Positions 52,152 to 60,456 of a stretch of 64,000 nt of DNA are shown here, piece after piece. The stretch lies in NCBI RefSeq assembly GCF_946479965.1, contig NZ_CAMLHX010000010.1, positions 1 to 64,000 of the forward strand, in the 5' to 3' direction. The position numbers and the translations under genes are program-made. The stretch's first letter is position 1. Each line of letters opens with the position of its first letter. The notes below the pieces were generated by a model. The model did no database searches and had not been told where the DNA came from. It worked only from the letters and a program-made list of their open reading frames with translations. The stretch comes from an uncultured Mucilaginibacter sp. GTDB taxonomy: Bacteria > Bacteroidota > Bacteroidia > Sphingobacteriales > Sphingobacteriaceae.

Positions 52152-52875
52152 TGGCTGCGTTTAATCCTTTTAAAACCAGGTGCGGCTCTTTTTTTATATA
52201 GGGGGCAAAGATGCTATTTTTAAGCAGCGTATCAAAAAAAACATTATCGCCCCCGGTTAGTATAATATTTATGTCCTGCCTGTTATCACTGTAATTCTCA
52301 ATAAATCCCATCAGTTCGTACTTTATTCCGTTTTGTATACCTGATGTAATTGCGGTAATAGTATCATCGCCATATACCCCGTCAAAATTCGCGTCTGGTT
52401 CAAGCAATGGCAATGCCGCTGTGTAATGGTTCAGCGCATTATAACGCATATTTAAGCCCGGCGATATACTGCCGCCGAAATAATTTCCGCCGGCGTCAAT
52501 CCAGTCATAAGTTATGCAGGTACCCCCATCAACAACCAGGTTATTTTTAGCAGGAAATAAGTTATGCGCCCCCACTACGGCGGCCAGTCTGTCGGCACCC
52601 AATGTTTGCGGAGTTTTATAACGGTTATTTATGCTTTTTACCATGCCGGCATTAAAGTATAACAAAGTTGCTTTAGCTTTTAACTCAGCCTCCCATGCGC
52701 GGCTGTCTTTTTTTACCGATGAGATAATGGCTTTACTGATGTTGTGTTTTTGCAGAATGGTTTCGATGGTTGTCGTGTCAATATCTTCGTAACGCGCCAC
52801 ATCAACCATTTCATTATGATTAAATACGGCCAATTTTGTATGCGTATTACCTATATCGATAACCAAATTGGCCAT
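52135..52875 (-). CDS. coaX: Type III pantothenate kinase
   Basis: The 246-residue protein has the ASKHA ATP-binding start VIDIGNTHTKLAVF, the pantothenate-site QTLGADRLAAVVGAHN and VDGGTCITYDWI, and a late ILTGGDNVFF. It phosphorylates pantothenate in the first step of CoA synthesis. The start codon overlaps the purQ stop (TGATG), and its end overlaps the barrel-protein gene by 8-17 bases, so translation of the set is coupled. Confidence 0.95.
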   Translation of the reverse strand: MANLVIDIGNTHTKLAVFNHNEMVDVARYEDIDTTTIETILQKHNISKAIISSVKKDSRAWEAELKAKATLLYFNAGMVKSINNRYKTPQTLGADRLAAVVGAHNLFPAKNNLVVDGGTCITYDWIDAGGNYFGGSISPGLNMRYNALNHYTAALPLLEPDANFDGVYGDDTITAITSGIQNGIKYELMGFIENYSDNRQDINIILTGGDNVFFDTLLKNSIFAPYIKKEPHLVLKGLNAAIEHND

Positions 52876-53567
52876 CAGGCTCGCGCTATTGAAACAATAG
52901 ATTCAAATATGGCCAAACCATCTTCGTTAGCTAACAGGCTATCTGCAGCGCGTTCAGGGTGAGGCATAAAGCCAAATACATTTCTTTCAGCATTGCACAC
53001 CCCGGCAATGTTTTCAATAGAACCGTTAGGGTTAGCATCAGTGGTTATGTTACCCGCCTCATCACAATACCTAAACAATATCTGGTCGTTATCATTTAAT
53101 TGCTTAAGCAACACGGCATCCGCAAAGTAATTGCCTTCGCCATGCGCGATAGGTATTTTAAGCGCTCTTTGCTGATCTATTTGCGCAGTAACTAGTGAAT
53201 TAGCTGTCTGCGGTTTCATATAAATATTGCGGCAAATAAACTTACGGTGTTCATTATGCAGCAATGCGCCCGGCAATAAACCGGCTTCTGTTAGTATCTG
53301 AAAGCCGTTGCAAATGCCCAAAACCTTGCCGCCTTTAGCCGCAAACTGTATAACCTCTTGCATAATTGGCGAGAAACGGGCAATGGCGCCTGAGCGCAGA
53401 TAATCGCCGAAAGAGAACCCTCCGGGTAAAATTATAAAATCGGCCCCTTGCAGGTTGTGATCTTTGTGCCACAGGCGAACAACCTGCTGACCCATTATAT
53501 TTTCTAATACATGGATGATATCTTCATCGCAATTGGAACCGGGGAAAATTACTACGCCAAACTTCAT
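52875..53567 (-). CDS. purQ: Phosphoribosylformylglycinamidine synthase subunit PurQ
   Basis: The 230-residue class I amidotransferase has FPGSNCDEDIIHVLENI, the catalytic cysteine in LGICNGFQILTEAGLLPG, and the His/Glu pair in FMPHPERA. It releases ammonia from glutamine for PurL in purine synthesis. It is the separate small subunit used when PurL is the two- or three-component type; purL and purS are not in the window. It heads the coaX-barrel-lptC series, translationally coupled to coaX. Confidence 0.95.
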   Translation of the reverse strand: MKFGVVIFPGSNCDEDIIHVLENIMGQQVVRLWHKDHNLQGADFIILPGGFSFGDYLRSGAIARFSPIMQEVIQFAAKGGKVLGICNGFQILTEAGLLPGALLHNEHRKFICRNIYMKPQTANSLVTAQIDQQRALKIPIAHGEGNYFADAVLLKQLNDNDQILFRYCDEAGNITTDANPNGSIENIAGVCNAERNVFGFMPHPERAADSLLANEDGLAIFESIVSIARA

Positions 53568-53612
53568 GCTACAAAACTAATATAACCGCTCAAATTTGAA
53601 CGCATATAAAAG

Positions 53613-54599
53613 TTAAAAAGTGTTAAACTGAAAATAAATGATACCGCCAACCAGCAAAAAGAACAGCCCCTCGTAAAACCACCTGCTTGTGGCGTACAAA
53701 AAGTAGTAGGAGAAAAACACTGCCAGGGGTACTGCACACAGTAAAAAGTGCTCCAAATGGAACTCTTTTTTAGTGTAAAACGACAGCCCTGCTATAACCG
53801 TAAGCACCATTAAAAGCTGAAATGATTTGCGCGTTTGCACATAGCTTCTGAAAAATATCTGGCTTACCTTTAAAAAACAAAGCAGCAATATTATAGCAAC
53901 CGGTATTAGTACCAGGTAATTGTAGGAGCTGATTTGAATATGTGCGGGAAATTTTGTTGTCAGCGGCAGCCATATTTTTGCAAAATCGGGCAATCTGTCA
54001 GTCAGATAATAGATCACCGCTAAAAAGAAAAATATGGTGGCGAAGCCCATAATAGCAGCAACCCATTCGCGCCAGTTAAATGGCCTGAAAACCATCAGCC
54101 CTACCCATATTACCAGGAACATGAAAATAAATGGCAGATAAATAAGCGTGCCCAGGGCTACCACCATACCCATGTCGTAGGCTACAGACTTGGCATCGGG
54201 CGTTTTATAGGTGCCAAACAGCCGATAAAGCATGCCTATTACCAAAAAATTGCAAATAAGCGGTGTGCTCAATGTTAAAAATGGTGCAAAAAGGGCTGTC
54301 AGCACAACATACATTAGCGCGGGTAAAAAGCTGGGCCGCCCCATTAAATTAAAACTATTTACCAAACGGTTAAACCACAACGCCTGCAGAAAAATGAGAA
54401 CGCTTGCCAAAAAAACATTCATTAACGGCGATGGCGTGAGTTTGTAATCAGCCGGGAATAGCAGGCGAGCAAATGGCTCAACAAATTCAAATTGTATCTG
54501 TTGCGGGGCGTTTAATACATAGCCAATGCGCAATACAACCAGCAAAATAACCAGCCATATAGCATTAAGCGGGTTATATGTTCTGAACAGGTTGATCAT
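53613..54599 (-). CDS. DUF6427-family polytopic membrane protein
   Basis: The 328-residue protein has about nine membrane helices, including AIWLVILLVVLRIGYVL, FIFMFLVIWVGLMVF, TIFFFLAVIYYLTD, YLVLIPVAIILLLCFL and YEGLFFLLVGGIIYF. Loops are short and basic, with WREWVAAIMGF. It matches the Bacteroidota DUF6427 family of unknown function. It lies 45 bases upstream of purQ on the same strand and may be in the same transcript, but no functional link is evident. Confidence 0.82.
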   Translation of the reverse strand: MINLFRTYNPLNAIWLVILLVVLRIGYVLNAPQQIQFEFVEPFARLLFPADYKLTPSPLMNVFLASVLIFLQALWFNRLVNSFNLMGRPSFLPALMYVVLTALFAPFLTLSTPLICNFLVIGMLYRLFGTYKTPDAKSVAYDMGMVVALGTLIYLPFIFMFLVIWVGLMVFRPFNWREWVAAIMGFATIFFFLAVIYYLTDRLPDFAKIWLPLTTKFPAHIQISSYNYLVLIPVAIILLLCFLKVSQIFFRSYVQTRKSFQLLMVLTVIAGLSFYTKKEFHLEHFLLCAVPLAVFFSYYFLYATSRWFYEGLFFLLVGGIIYFQFNTF

Positions 54600-54645
54600 G
54601 CGGCAATATTAACGTTTTTGGGTGATTTTTAATCGGAGATTAGTA

Positions 54646-55635
54646 TTATCGCCGTGCGTAGCGCTTCACCATATCATCTACTATCTGGGCGGTCTCATCC
54701 GGGAAGTTGACGAACACACGTTCATCCTCGTGCACCCATTTGGCCACATGCTCTGCAAATTTATGGCCAATAGCGGGCACAAAAGGCACACCCATCCGCG
54801 ATGCTGCCAACGCATTGCACTGTTGCTCATATTGGCCCTGCATGGGTATCATCATTACCTTTTTTTGGAGGAAGAGCGCTTCGGCAGGCCCTTCAAACCC
54901 GCCCCCTGTAAGTAAGCCCTCGCAGCTTGCCAAACTGCTGTTAAATGCCTCGTTGCTTACCGGGAATATGTTGATGTTATCCAATTTATAGGGCGTTTTT
55001 TGCCGTTTTGAAAAAATGTGCCACTCGGTGTTTTTTACCTTGCTAAGGTGCTGCGCCAGTTTCTTGTCATCATAAGCCGGCAGGTAAACGGTATAGTGCC
55101 CTGCGTTGCTGGTAACCATACTGCGGATGCCGCTGCGGATGACAGGAGTATGTATAAAATCATCATACCGCTCAAAATGAAAACCGATGTGATGCGTAGT
55201 AGGCGAGTAGTTTTTAAACAGCCACTCCCCATAGTGCCATTTGCGCGGGCGCGGTGTTTTTCTAGAAACAAAAGAACATTGATGACTTAATGATACTGAT
55301 GGGATACCCTGCATTTTACAGGCCCAGGCGCTTACCGGTTCAAAATCATTAACTATCAGATCGTATTGGTCAAGCGGCAATCCCCGCATGTCTTTCCACA
55401 ATTGGGGCAGGTCCATAATTTTAAAGGTGGCCCACTTGTCTACACCGCCGTTAGTGCCAAAAACAAAGCTAAACCCATGAAAGCGGTATTTGAGCGGTTG
55501 CGACAGGGTAACTTCGGCTTCAGTACCGCTTACCAGCAGGTCAAGTTCGCCATATTGCTGCAGCAACGGTACAATCTCGCGGGCGCGACTGATGTGTCCG
55601 TTACCTGTTCCCTGAATGGCAAATAATATCTTCAT
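54646..55635 (-). CDS. MurG-like family 1/28-type glycosyltransferase
   Basis: The 329-residue protein starts LFAIQGTGNGHISRAREIVP, the nucleotide-sugar transferase N-terminal motif with the G-x-G-H region, and has a C-terminal donor-binding region LTGGGFEGPAEALFLQKKV and GQYEQQCNALAASRMG typical of GT28-like enzymes. It is probably cytoplasmic and adds a sugar to an acceptor using a UDP- or GDP-sugar. The acceptor is unknown. It lies alone between two unrelated genes, 46 bases from the DUF6427 gene. Confidence 0.85.
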   Translation of the reverse strand: MKILFAIQGTGNGHISRAREIVPLLQQYGELDLLVSGTEAEVTLSQPLKYRFHGFSFVFGTNGGVDKWATFKIMDLPQLWKDMRGLPLDQYDLIVNDFEPVSAWACKMQGIPSVSLSHQCSFVSRKTPRPRKWHYGEWLFKNYSPTTHHIGFHFERYDDFIHTPVIRSGIRSMVTSNAGHYTVYLPAYDDKKLAQHLSKVKNTEWHIFSKRQKTPYKLDNINIFPVSNEAFNSSLASCEGLLTGGGFEGPAEALFLQKKVMMIPMQGQYEQQCNALAASRMGVPFVPAIGHKFAEHVAKWVHEDERVFVNFPDETAQIVDDMVKRYARR

Positions 55636-55694
55636 TAGGCTGTTATCCCCACAAAGATATTATTTGCTACAGTTTATACTAAACTCTGTTAAAA

Positions 55695-56324
55695 TTAAAA
55701 TGAATAACCCAATGATAAAGCGAAACCGCTGTTTTTAGCCCTGTTTTGAGCAGAGTTATCATTAGCTGCTTTATCAAAATCAAAAACATAGTTGCCAATA
55801 AGGCTTACATTGCTGTTAAAATTATAACCTAGCCCAACGTGGCCCCCTATAGCGTTTTTTCTTAAACCATCGGTACTGGTAGTGTTTGATGTTGCTGCGC
55901 CATTTACATAGGTATCTGACGATTGCGACAACAAAAATGCCACCTGTGGGCCCGCAAACAGGGTAACATCCGGCGAAGGTTTAAAACCTACTAGCAGCGG
56001 TACATCCAAATAATTAAGTCGGGTCTTTAATTCGCCGGTTGTTGAACCTATAGTCCCTTTTACGTTACCGCCTTTTTGGGTATATAATACCTGTGGCATA
56101 AATGATAGTTGACTTGCCAGCGGCAGATCGGCCATTAAACCGCCCTGGAAACCGAAACGGTAATCGTAGTCATAAGTAGCGCCCCCTGTTTCCAGTTGGC
56201 CCAACGTCATGTAATTAGCGCCGGCCTTAATACCTATACGTGGCCTCGTTGATTGTGCCGTGGCCGTGTTTAGGCCTGCTGTTAGCGTTAATCCTAATGC
56301 TGATAGTATGATTAGCTTTTTCAT
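55695..56324 (-). CDS. Small porin / outer-membrane beta-barrel protein 1
   Basis: The 209-residue protein (start at 56324, KKLIILSALGLTLTAG signal) is an eight-stranded-type barrel with PRIGIKAGANYMTLGQL, FGFQGGLMADLPLASQLSFM, YLDVPLLVGFKPSPDVTLFA and a C-terminal SGFALSLGYSF ending in Phe. It is a paralogue of the next gene upstream and similar to OmpW/OMP_b-brl_2 porins. Function and substrate unknown. An in-frame upstream ATG would add 13 residues before the signal peptide. Confidence 0.85.
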   Translation of the reverse strand: MKKLIILSALGLTLTAGLNTATAQSTRPRIGIKAGANYMTLGQLETGGATYDYDYRFGFQGGLMADLPLASQLSFMPQVLYTQKGGNVKGTIGSTTGELKTRLNYLDVPLLVGFKPSPDVTLFAGPQVAFLLSQSSDTYVNGAATSNTTSTDGLRKNAIGGHVGLGYNFNSNVSLIGNYVFDFDKAANDNSAQNRAKNSGFALSLGYSF

Positions 56325-56481
56325 TTTTTTATGATTTGTGTAATAAAATATTGGACAGGCCAAGCCAATATCTATGCCAAAGCCATAATTAGTAATGCTT
56401 AAAAAGGACGGAAGTATGCCGTTAGACTATGATAGTGAGGTACTTATTGGGAAGTATTTATGCCTTGTCGCATACATCAGA

Positions 56482-56539
56482 AACGGGCCAACTTCGTCTG
56501 TTTTACTATCCAAACGAAGCGGCCCGTTAGGGTTTTTTT
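56482..56539 (+). terminator. Long hairpin in the intergenic region between the two porin genes
   Basis: AACGGGCC (56482-56489) pairs with GGCCCGTT (56521-56528), and CTTCGTCTG with CAAACGAAG just inside, leaving a 10-base loop. Seven T residues (56533-56539) follow on the plus strand, so it terminates best in that direction, where no gene is annotated. On the minus strand it lies just past the stop of porin 2. Confidence 0.6.
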
Positions 56540-56549
56540 GTAATGATTA

Positions 56550-57176
56550 TTAGAATTTAACGCCTAATGTAAGAGCGAAACCGCTGTTTCTTTCACCGGT
56601 GTCAGCATTGCTTTTTGCGGCGTGGCCAAAATCAAATGCATAATGGAGGTTTACACCCACTTTGTCTGTTATGGTATAACCGGCGCCAAGGTTGCCGCCA
56701 ACAGCAACTTTTTTCAAATCGTCGGTTTTTGTATCGGTATTAGTACCCAATCCTGTAACAGTTACAACTGTTTTTTGCGACATCAAAAATGAAGCCTGTG
56801 GACCTACGTAAAACGAAAGTTTAGGATTGGCTTTAAAACCAAATAAAACCGGAAGATCAATGTAATTAACCTGCGTTTTGGCATCAAAGGTAACACCGCT
56901 TATGGTTGCTGCAGCATTGCCACCCTTTTGGGTATACAATAACTGGGGTGCGAAAGAGACACTTTCTGATATAGGCGTCTCAATAAAAATACCACCTTGA
57001 AAACCCGGGCGGAAATCGTAATTAATAGATATGCCGTTGCTTGATGCCGCGCCCAAAGTCATATAGGTAAGGCCGGCTTTAACGCCAATGCTGGTTTTTG
57101 ATTGTGCGTTGGTTTTAGTTGTGAAGCCCAAAACAGCTGCAAATGCCACTGCGCAAGAGAGGATAAGGTTTTTCAT
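56550..57176 (-). CDS. Small porin / outer-membrane beta-barrel protein 2
   Basis: The 208-residue protein has a signal peptide (about 1-24, TTKTNAQ) and the same barrel pattern as porin 1: TSIGVKAGLTYMTLGAAS, FRPGFQGGIFIETPISESV, YIDLPVLFGFKANPKLSFYV and SGFALTLGVKF. It is transcribed upstream of porin 1 on the same strand; the 225-base gap between them holds a strong hairpin. Duplication followed by moderate divergence is clear. Function unknown; outer membrane. Confidence 0.86.
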   Translation of the reverse strand: MKNLILSCAVAFAAVLGFTTKTNAQSKTSIGVKAGLTYMTLGAASSNGISINYDFRPGFQGGIFIETPISESVSFAPQLLYTQKGGNAAATISGVTFDAKTQVNYIDLPVLFGFKANPKLSFYVGPQASFLMSQKTVVTVTGLGTNTDTKTDDLKKVAVGGNLGAGYTITDKVGVNLHYAFDFGHAAKSNADTGERNSGFALTLGVKF

Positions 57177-57298
57177 TGTAATAAAATTAAGGGTTTAAAA
57201 ATTGGAACGAAGATAGCGTTTTCTTTACCTAAGTACGTAGTTTAGGTGTGTAGGAGCGCTAAACGGGTGGTTTACAAGGAATAAAGTTTGCATTACAA

Positions 57299-58150
57299 TT
57301 AACTTTCTTGCCTAAATCTTTCCAATAAACCGCGAACGTCCATTTTTGCGTCCAGGTCCTCGGCGTCTGACAGGTCGGCTGCATCACTGTCTTCTTCAAA
57401 ATCAAGGGGGGAATATTTAAAGATTTCCCATTCGCCTTTATTGTATTCCAGCGCAGTAAGGTTCTCTACCCAATCGCCCGAGTTAAGGTAAAGCACCTTG
57501 CCCGGATTATCTGTAGCTACTATCTCGCGCATTTCGGCCTGGTGGATGTGGCCGCATATTACGTATTGATATTCTTTGCTTACGGCAAGGTCGGCAGCTG
57601 TTTGTTCAAACTGGTTAATGAATTTTACAGCGTCTTTAAACCGGGCCTTTATTTTTTTAGAGAAGCTCATCTTTTCGCGCCCCATGGCGGTAAGCAGCCA
57701 GTTGGTAAAGCTGTTAAGCAGTATCAGTGTATCATAACCAACAGCGCCTAATTTGGCCAGCCATTTAGAGTGTTGCATGGTAACATCAAACACATCGCCA
57801 TGAAAGATCCATGCTTTTTTACCATCGATATTAAGGACAAGCTTATTTAATAGTTGGAACGAGCCCAGGTTCATATCTGCAAACTTGCGCAGCATTTCGT
57901 CGTGATTACCGGTTAGATAATACACCGGAACACCATCAGTAACAAACTTTAATATCCTGCGCACCACTTTCATGTGTGCCTCGGGCCAGTACGATTTGCT
58001 GAACTGCCAGATATCAATAATATCGCCGTTAAGAATAAGTATTTTGGGTTTTATGCTTTTTAGATATTTAAGCAGTTCTTTGGCGTGACAGCCATACGTG
58101 CCTAAATGCACATCAGATATAATTACGATATCAACTTCGCGCTTTGCCAT
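57299..58150 (-). CDS. LpxH-like UDP-2,3-diacylglucosamine diphosphatase-family phosphoesterase
   Basis: The 283-residue calcineurin-fold protein shows the metal motifs IISDVHLGTYG, LNGDIIDIW, LTGNHDE, FHGDVFDV and ICGHIHQAEMR. The domain order matches LpxH/LpxH2-type enzymes, which release UMP from UDP-2,3-diacylglucosamine in lipid A synthesis. A C-terminal acidic tail (after about residue 250, EEDSDAADLSDAED) is not part of the core fold. It stands alone. The LpxH2 group is common in Bacteroidota, but substrate is inferred from family only. Confidence 0.88.
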   Translation of the reverse strand: MAKREVDIVIISDVHLGTYGCHAKELLKYLKSIKPKILILNGDIIDIWQFSKSYWPEAHMKVVRRILKFVTDGVPVYYLTGNHDEMLRKFADMNLGSFQLLNKLVLNIDGKKAWIFHGDVFDVTMQHSKWLAKLGAVGYDTLILLNSFTNWLLTAMGREKMSFSKKIKARFKDAVKFINQFEQTAADLAVSKEYQYVICGHIHQAEMREIVATDNPGKVLYLNSGDWVENLTALEYNKGEWEIFKYSPLDFEEDSDAADLSDAEDLDAKMDVRGLLERFRQES

Positions 58151-58225
58151 TAATTAAAGGGGGATAAAAGGCACTCCCGGTAATATTTACCGGCGCAATA
58201 AAGGGAAGTATAGCAGAGCAACTTT

Positions 58226-58336
58226 TATTCGTCGTCTTCGTCTTCATTAACTTTAAGTTCATACGGACTTAAATAGAACACGCCAACTAATACAAGCAGC
58301 CCTATAACAACCATATACGATGTATACTCAAACATG
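58226..58336 (-). CDS. Small membrane protein (36 residues) with acidic tail
   Basis: The ORF encodes 36 residues with one hydrophobic helix (YMVVIGLLVLVGVFYL, about 7-22) and an acidic end (VNEDEDDE). One helix, a short periplasmic or cytoplasmic head and a strongly charged tail is the usual look of small membrane-regulatory proteins. It lies in a 335-base gap (58151-58484) that otherwise shows only AT-rich DNA. Codon choice resembles the neighbours (mixed GTT/GTA, few rare codons). No family recognised, expression unproven, but the clean hydrophobic/acidic layout makes chance less likely. Confidence 0.55.
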
Positions 58337-58484
58337 ATAAAAGGTTTTTACAAAGGTCTGTAAATCAATTTAATTTAACGTTAAGACTCTGTTAAATGTA
58401 AAAGGTTTCATCTGTTGAAAAATATATTTTTTATGAACATGTTAACAGGGGGGAAAACATGTCTACCTTGCAATGATAGGATGA

Positions 58485-59204
58485 TTACAACAACACCGTC
58501 AACTCCCTTAAATGGTTGATCTGAACCGGCACATCCTCCGGCTTTTCTGCATTAAAAGGATTAAAATAAATGGCATCCATCCCAAAGTTAAGCGCTCCGT
58601 AAACATCAGCTTCTAAGCTATCACCTATCATAATGCTTTCGTGTTTTTGAGCACCTGCTATATCCAAAGCATGCTGAAAAATGGCTCTATCGGGTTTGTT
58701 TACGCCGACTAATTCTGACACTACTATATGCTGAAAGTACTTACCAATACCTGTATTGCCTATTTTAATATCCTGCGACTCTTTAAAACCATTAGAGATG
58801 AGGTGCAAAGTATACTTGCCTTGCAAATAGCTCAGCGTTTCGTGCGCGTGCGGGAAAAGGTTGGTTTTGGTAGGGCATAGCTGCACGTAGGCATCTTCAA
58901 ATCCCATCGGTATAACGTCAGGATGAACACCCAGATCTAAAAATGTTTGATTGAACCGTGCCTGGCGGAGTTGTTCTTTGGTAATGGTACCTAAATGATA
59001 TTCCCTCCACAGGCGGTGGTTGTTCGCCGTGTAGGTTTCAATGAATATATCGGCAGAGTTTAGGCCGATATCAGCCAGTTTGTGCAGTAAGTATAGCTCG
59101 TGCAGGGTTTCTTCGGCGTTCTTGTCAAAATCCCAAATGGTATGGTCAAGATCAAAGTAGATGTGTTTGTATTGCTTACCCGTGGATGGTTTCGTGCTTG
59201 CCAT
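58485..59204 (-). CDS. YjjG-like HAD-family nucleotidase
   Basis: The 239-residue HAD hydrolase has motif I YFDLDHTIWDFDKN (two aspartates), motif II LISNG, and motifs III and IV KPDRAIF with MIGDSLEADVYGALNFGM. The cap region and length match the noncanonical-pyrimidine nucleotidase YjjG group, which hydrolyses nucleoside monophosphates. The start overlaps miaE by 29 bases, so translation is coupled to it. Confidence 0.88.
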   Translation of the reverse strand: MASTKPSTGKQYKHIYFDLDHTIWDFDKNAEETLHELYLLHKLADIGLNSADIFIETYTANNHRLWREYHLGTITKEQLRQARFNQTFLDLGVHPDVIPMGFEDAYVQLCPTKTNLFPHAHETLSYLQGKYTLHLISNGFKESQDIKIGNTGIGKYFQHIVVSELVGVNKPDRAIFQHALDIAGAQKHESIMIGDSLEADVYGALNFGMDAIYFNPFNAEKPEDVPVQINHLRELTVLL

Positions 59205-59775
59205 AATTCTGTATCACTTTAGCCTCGTAAGCTAAAAATTCCTTCCAGCGCGTATCAACATCAATACTGCCTGCGTATTTTTTGGCCAGGTTAATAAACA
59301 TGGTGTAGTGCGTGGCTTCGCTTATCATCAACTCATGATAAAACTCGGATAGTTGCTCATCATTAATATTCTCTGACAGCACTTTAAAACGCTCGCAGCT
59401 GCGCGCCTCTATCATGGCCGAAAACAGCAGTCTATCAATTAACTGCGCTTCGCGGCCGCCGCCTATTATTATAAATTTGCGTAGCTCGTTAACATAGTCG
59501 TCTTTGCGTTCCTTTCCCAAGATAAATCCACGCTCCAATATTATCTGGTGCACCCGTTTAAAGTGATCCATCTCCTCGCGCACCAGGTCGGCCATTTGCT
59601 GCACCAGGTCGCTTAGGTTAGGGTTTTGTACAATAAGCGTTATGGCGTTGCTGGCGGCTTTTTGCTCGCAAAAAGCGTGGTCGGTAAGTAGTTCTTCAAT
59701 GTTGCTCTCCACTACATTTTTCACCCAAACAGGATCGGTAGGTAACTGCAATTTAAGAATGGTTTTCTCGCTCAC
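59176..59775 (-). CDS. miaE: tRNA-(ms2io6A)-hydroxylase-like diiron protein
   Basis: The 199-residue ferritin-like protein has the diiron ligands in VREEMDHFKRV, EARSCERFKVL and SEATHYTMFI. The four-helix architecture and length match the MiaE family, which hydroxylates the isopentenyl group of modified adenosine 37 in tRNA. Bacteroidota homologues are widely annotated so, with the reaction inferred. It overlaps the yjjG-like gene. The reading start at 59775 is natural, with no better alternative. Confidence 0.85.
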   Translation of the reverse strand: MSEKTILKLQLPTDPVWVKNVVESNIEELLTDHAFCEQKAASNAITLIVQNPNLSDLVQQMADLVREEMDHFKRVHQIILERGFILGKERKDDYVNELRKFIIIGGGREAQLIDRLLFSAMIEARSCERFKVLSENINDEQLSEFYHELMISEATHYTMFINLAKKYAGSIDVDTRWKEFLAYEAKVIQNYGKHETIHG

Positions 59776-59825
59776 GGGGCAAAGATAATAAATAGCGGTG
59801 GCATCATTATAGCGTTATCATTATC

Positions 59826-59854
59826 ATAGCGATGGGTATAAAACCCATCGCTAT
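59826..59854. repeat. REP palindrome copy (left of transposase, outer)
   Basis: ATAGCGATGGGT (59826-59837) pairs with ACCCATCGCTAT (59843-59854) around ATAAA. It has the same core as the palindromes at 17284, 59900 and 60395. Confidence 0.8.
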
Positions 59855-59899
59855 AGCGGTAACCGCGTTTTAACCCATTATTATAACGGCATTTTCTTT

Positions 59900-59930
59900 A
59901 ATAGCGATGGGTTTTATACCCATCGTTATT
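59900..59930. repeat. REP palindrome copy (left of transposase, inner)
   Basis: AATAGCGATGGGT (59900-59912) pairs with ACCCATCGTTATT (59918-59930) around TTTAT, one G-T wobble. It is the nearest palindrome to the transposase ORF on its left side. Confidence 0.8.
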
Positions 59931-59973
59931 GAGAATGAATAATTTTCAATATTTTAGATGTAAATCTAAACCA

Positions 59974-60393
59974 ATGCCGCAAAGTTATTCTTCAATATGG
60001 GTGCACCTTATCTGGTCCACAAAAAACCGAGAGCCAATTCTTACACCCACATTAAAAAGCGAAGTTTACAGAGTGATCAACGAAATAGCAGCAGACCATG
60101 AAATATACCTCGACTGCATTAATGGTGTAGAAGACCACGTTCATCTTTTAGTGCGATTAAGAACAGATCAATCAGTTGCCGATATAGTTAAAACGATAAA
60201 AGGCAGTTCGTGGGAATATTTTAAAAATGATCCGGAGAAATATATTACCTGGCAAGATGGTTTTGCGGCGTTCAGTGTCAGCCCGAATGAATTAAAAAGG
60301 GTGCGAGGTTATATCTATAACCAAGAGAAACACCATCGCGATAAATCTTTTACGGATGAAGTAAAAGAGATAAAAAAGGCTCAAAAACAATAA
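59974..60393 (+). CDS. IS200-like / REP-associated tyrosine transposase (RAYT)
   Basis: The 139-residue protein starts at the ATG at 59974 (PQSYSSIWVHLIWSTKNREP), the usual N-terminus of this group; longer in-frame starts run into the REP palindrome. It has the HUH motif in EDHVHLLVRL and the catalytic tyrosine in GYIYNQEKHHRDKSF, as in IS200/IS605 TnpA. Flanking palindromes (59900-59930 and 60395-60449) with the same core as distant copies make it a REP-associated transposase, the type that spreads REP sequences but not itself. The ORF looks intact. Confidence 0.9.
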   Translation: MPQSYSSIWVHLIWSTKNREPILTPTLKSEVYRVINEIAADHEIYLDCINGVEDHVHLLVRLRTDQSVADIVKTIKGSSWEYFKNDPEKYITWQDGFAAFSVSPNELKRVRGYIYNQEKHHRDKSFTDEVKEIKKAQKQ

Positions 60394-60394
60394 A

Positions 60395-60449
60395 CCCTCA
60401 TACAAAAATAGCGATGGGTTTAAAACCCATCGCTATTTTTGTATGAGGG
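60395..60449. repeat. REP palindrome with 27-bp arms, right end of the transposase
   Basis: Arms 60395-60421 and 60423-60449 are perfectly complementary (outer CCCTCATACAAAAATAGCG, inner core GCGATGGGTTT). It starts one base after the transposase stop and ends 7 bases before the dxs end, so it also stops transcription from both sides. Confidence 0.9.
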
Positions 60450-60456
60450 GCGATAA

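Noticed and set aside
56416..56553. Plus-strand 45-codon ORF between the two porins
   Set aside because: It runs through the hairpin and T-tract and overlaps the porin 2 end; composition is not protein-like.
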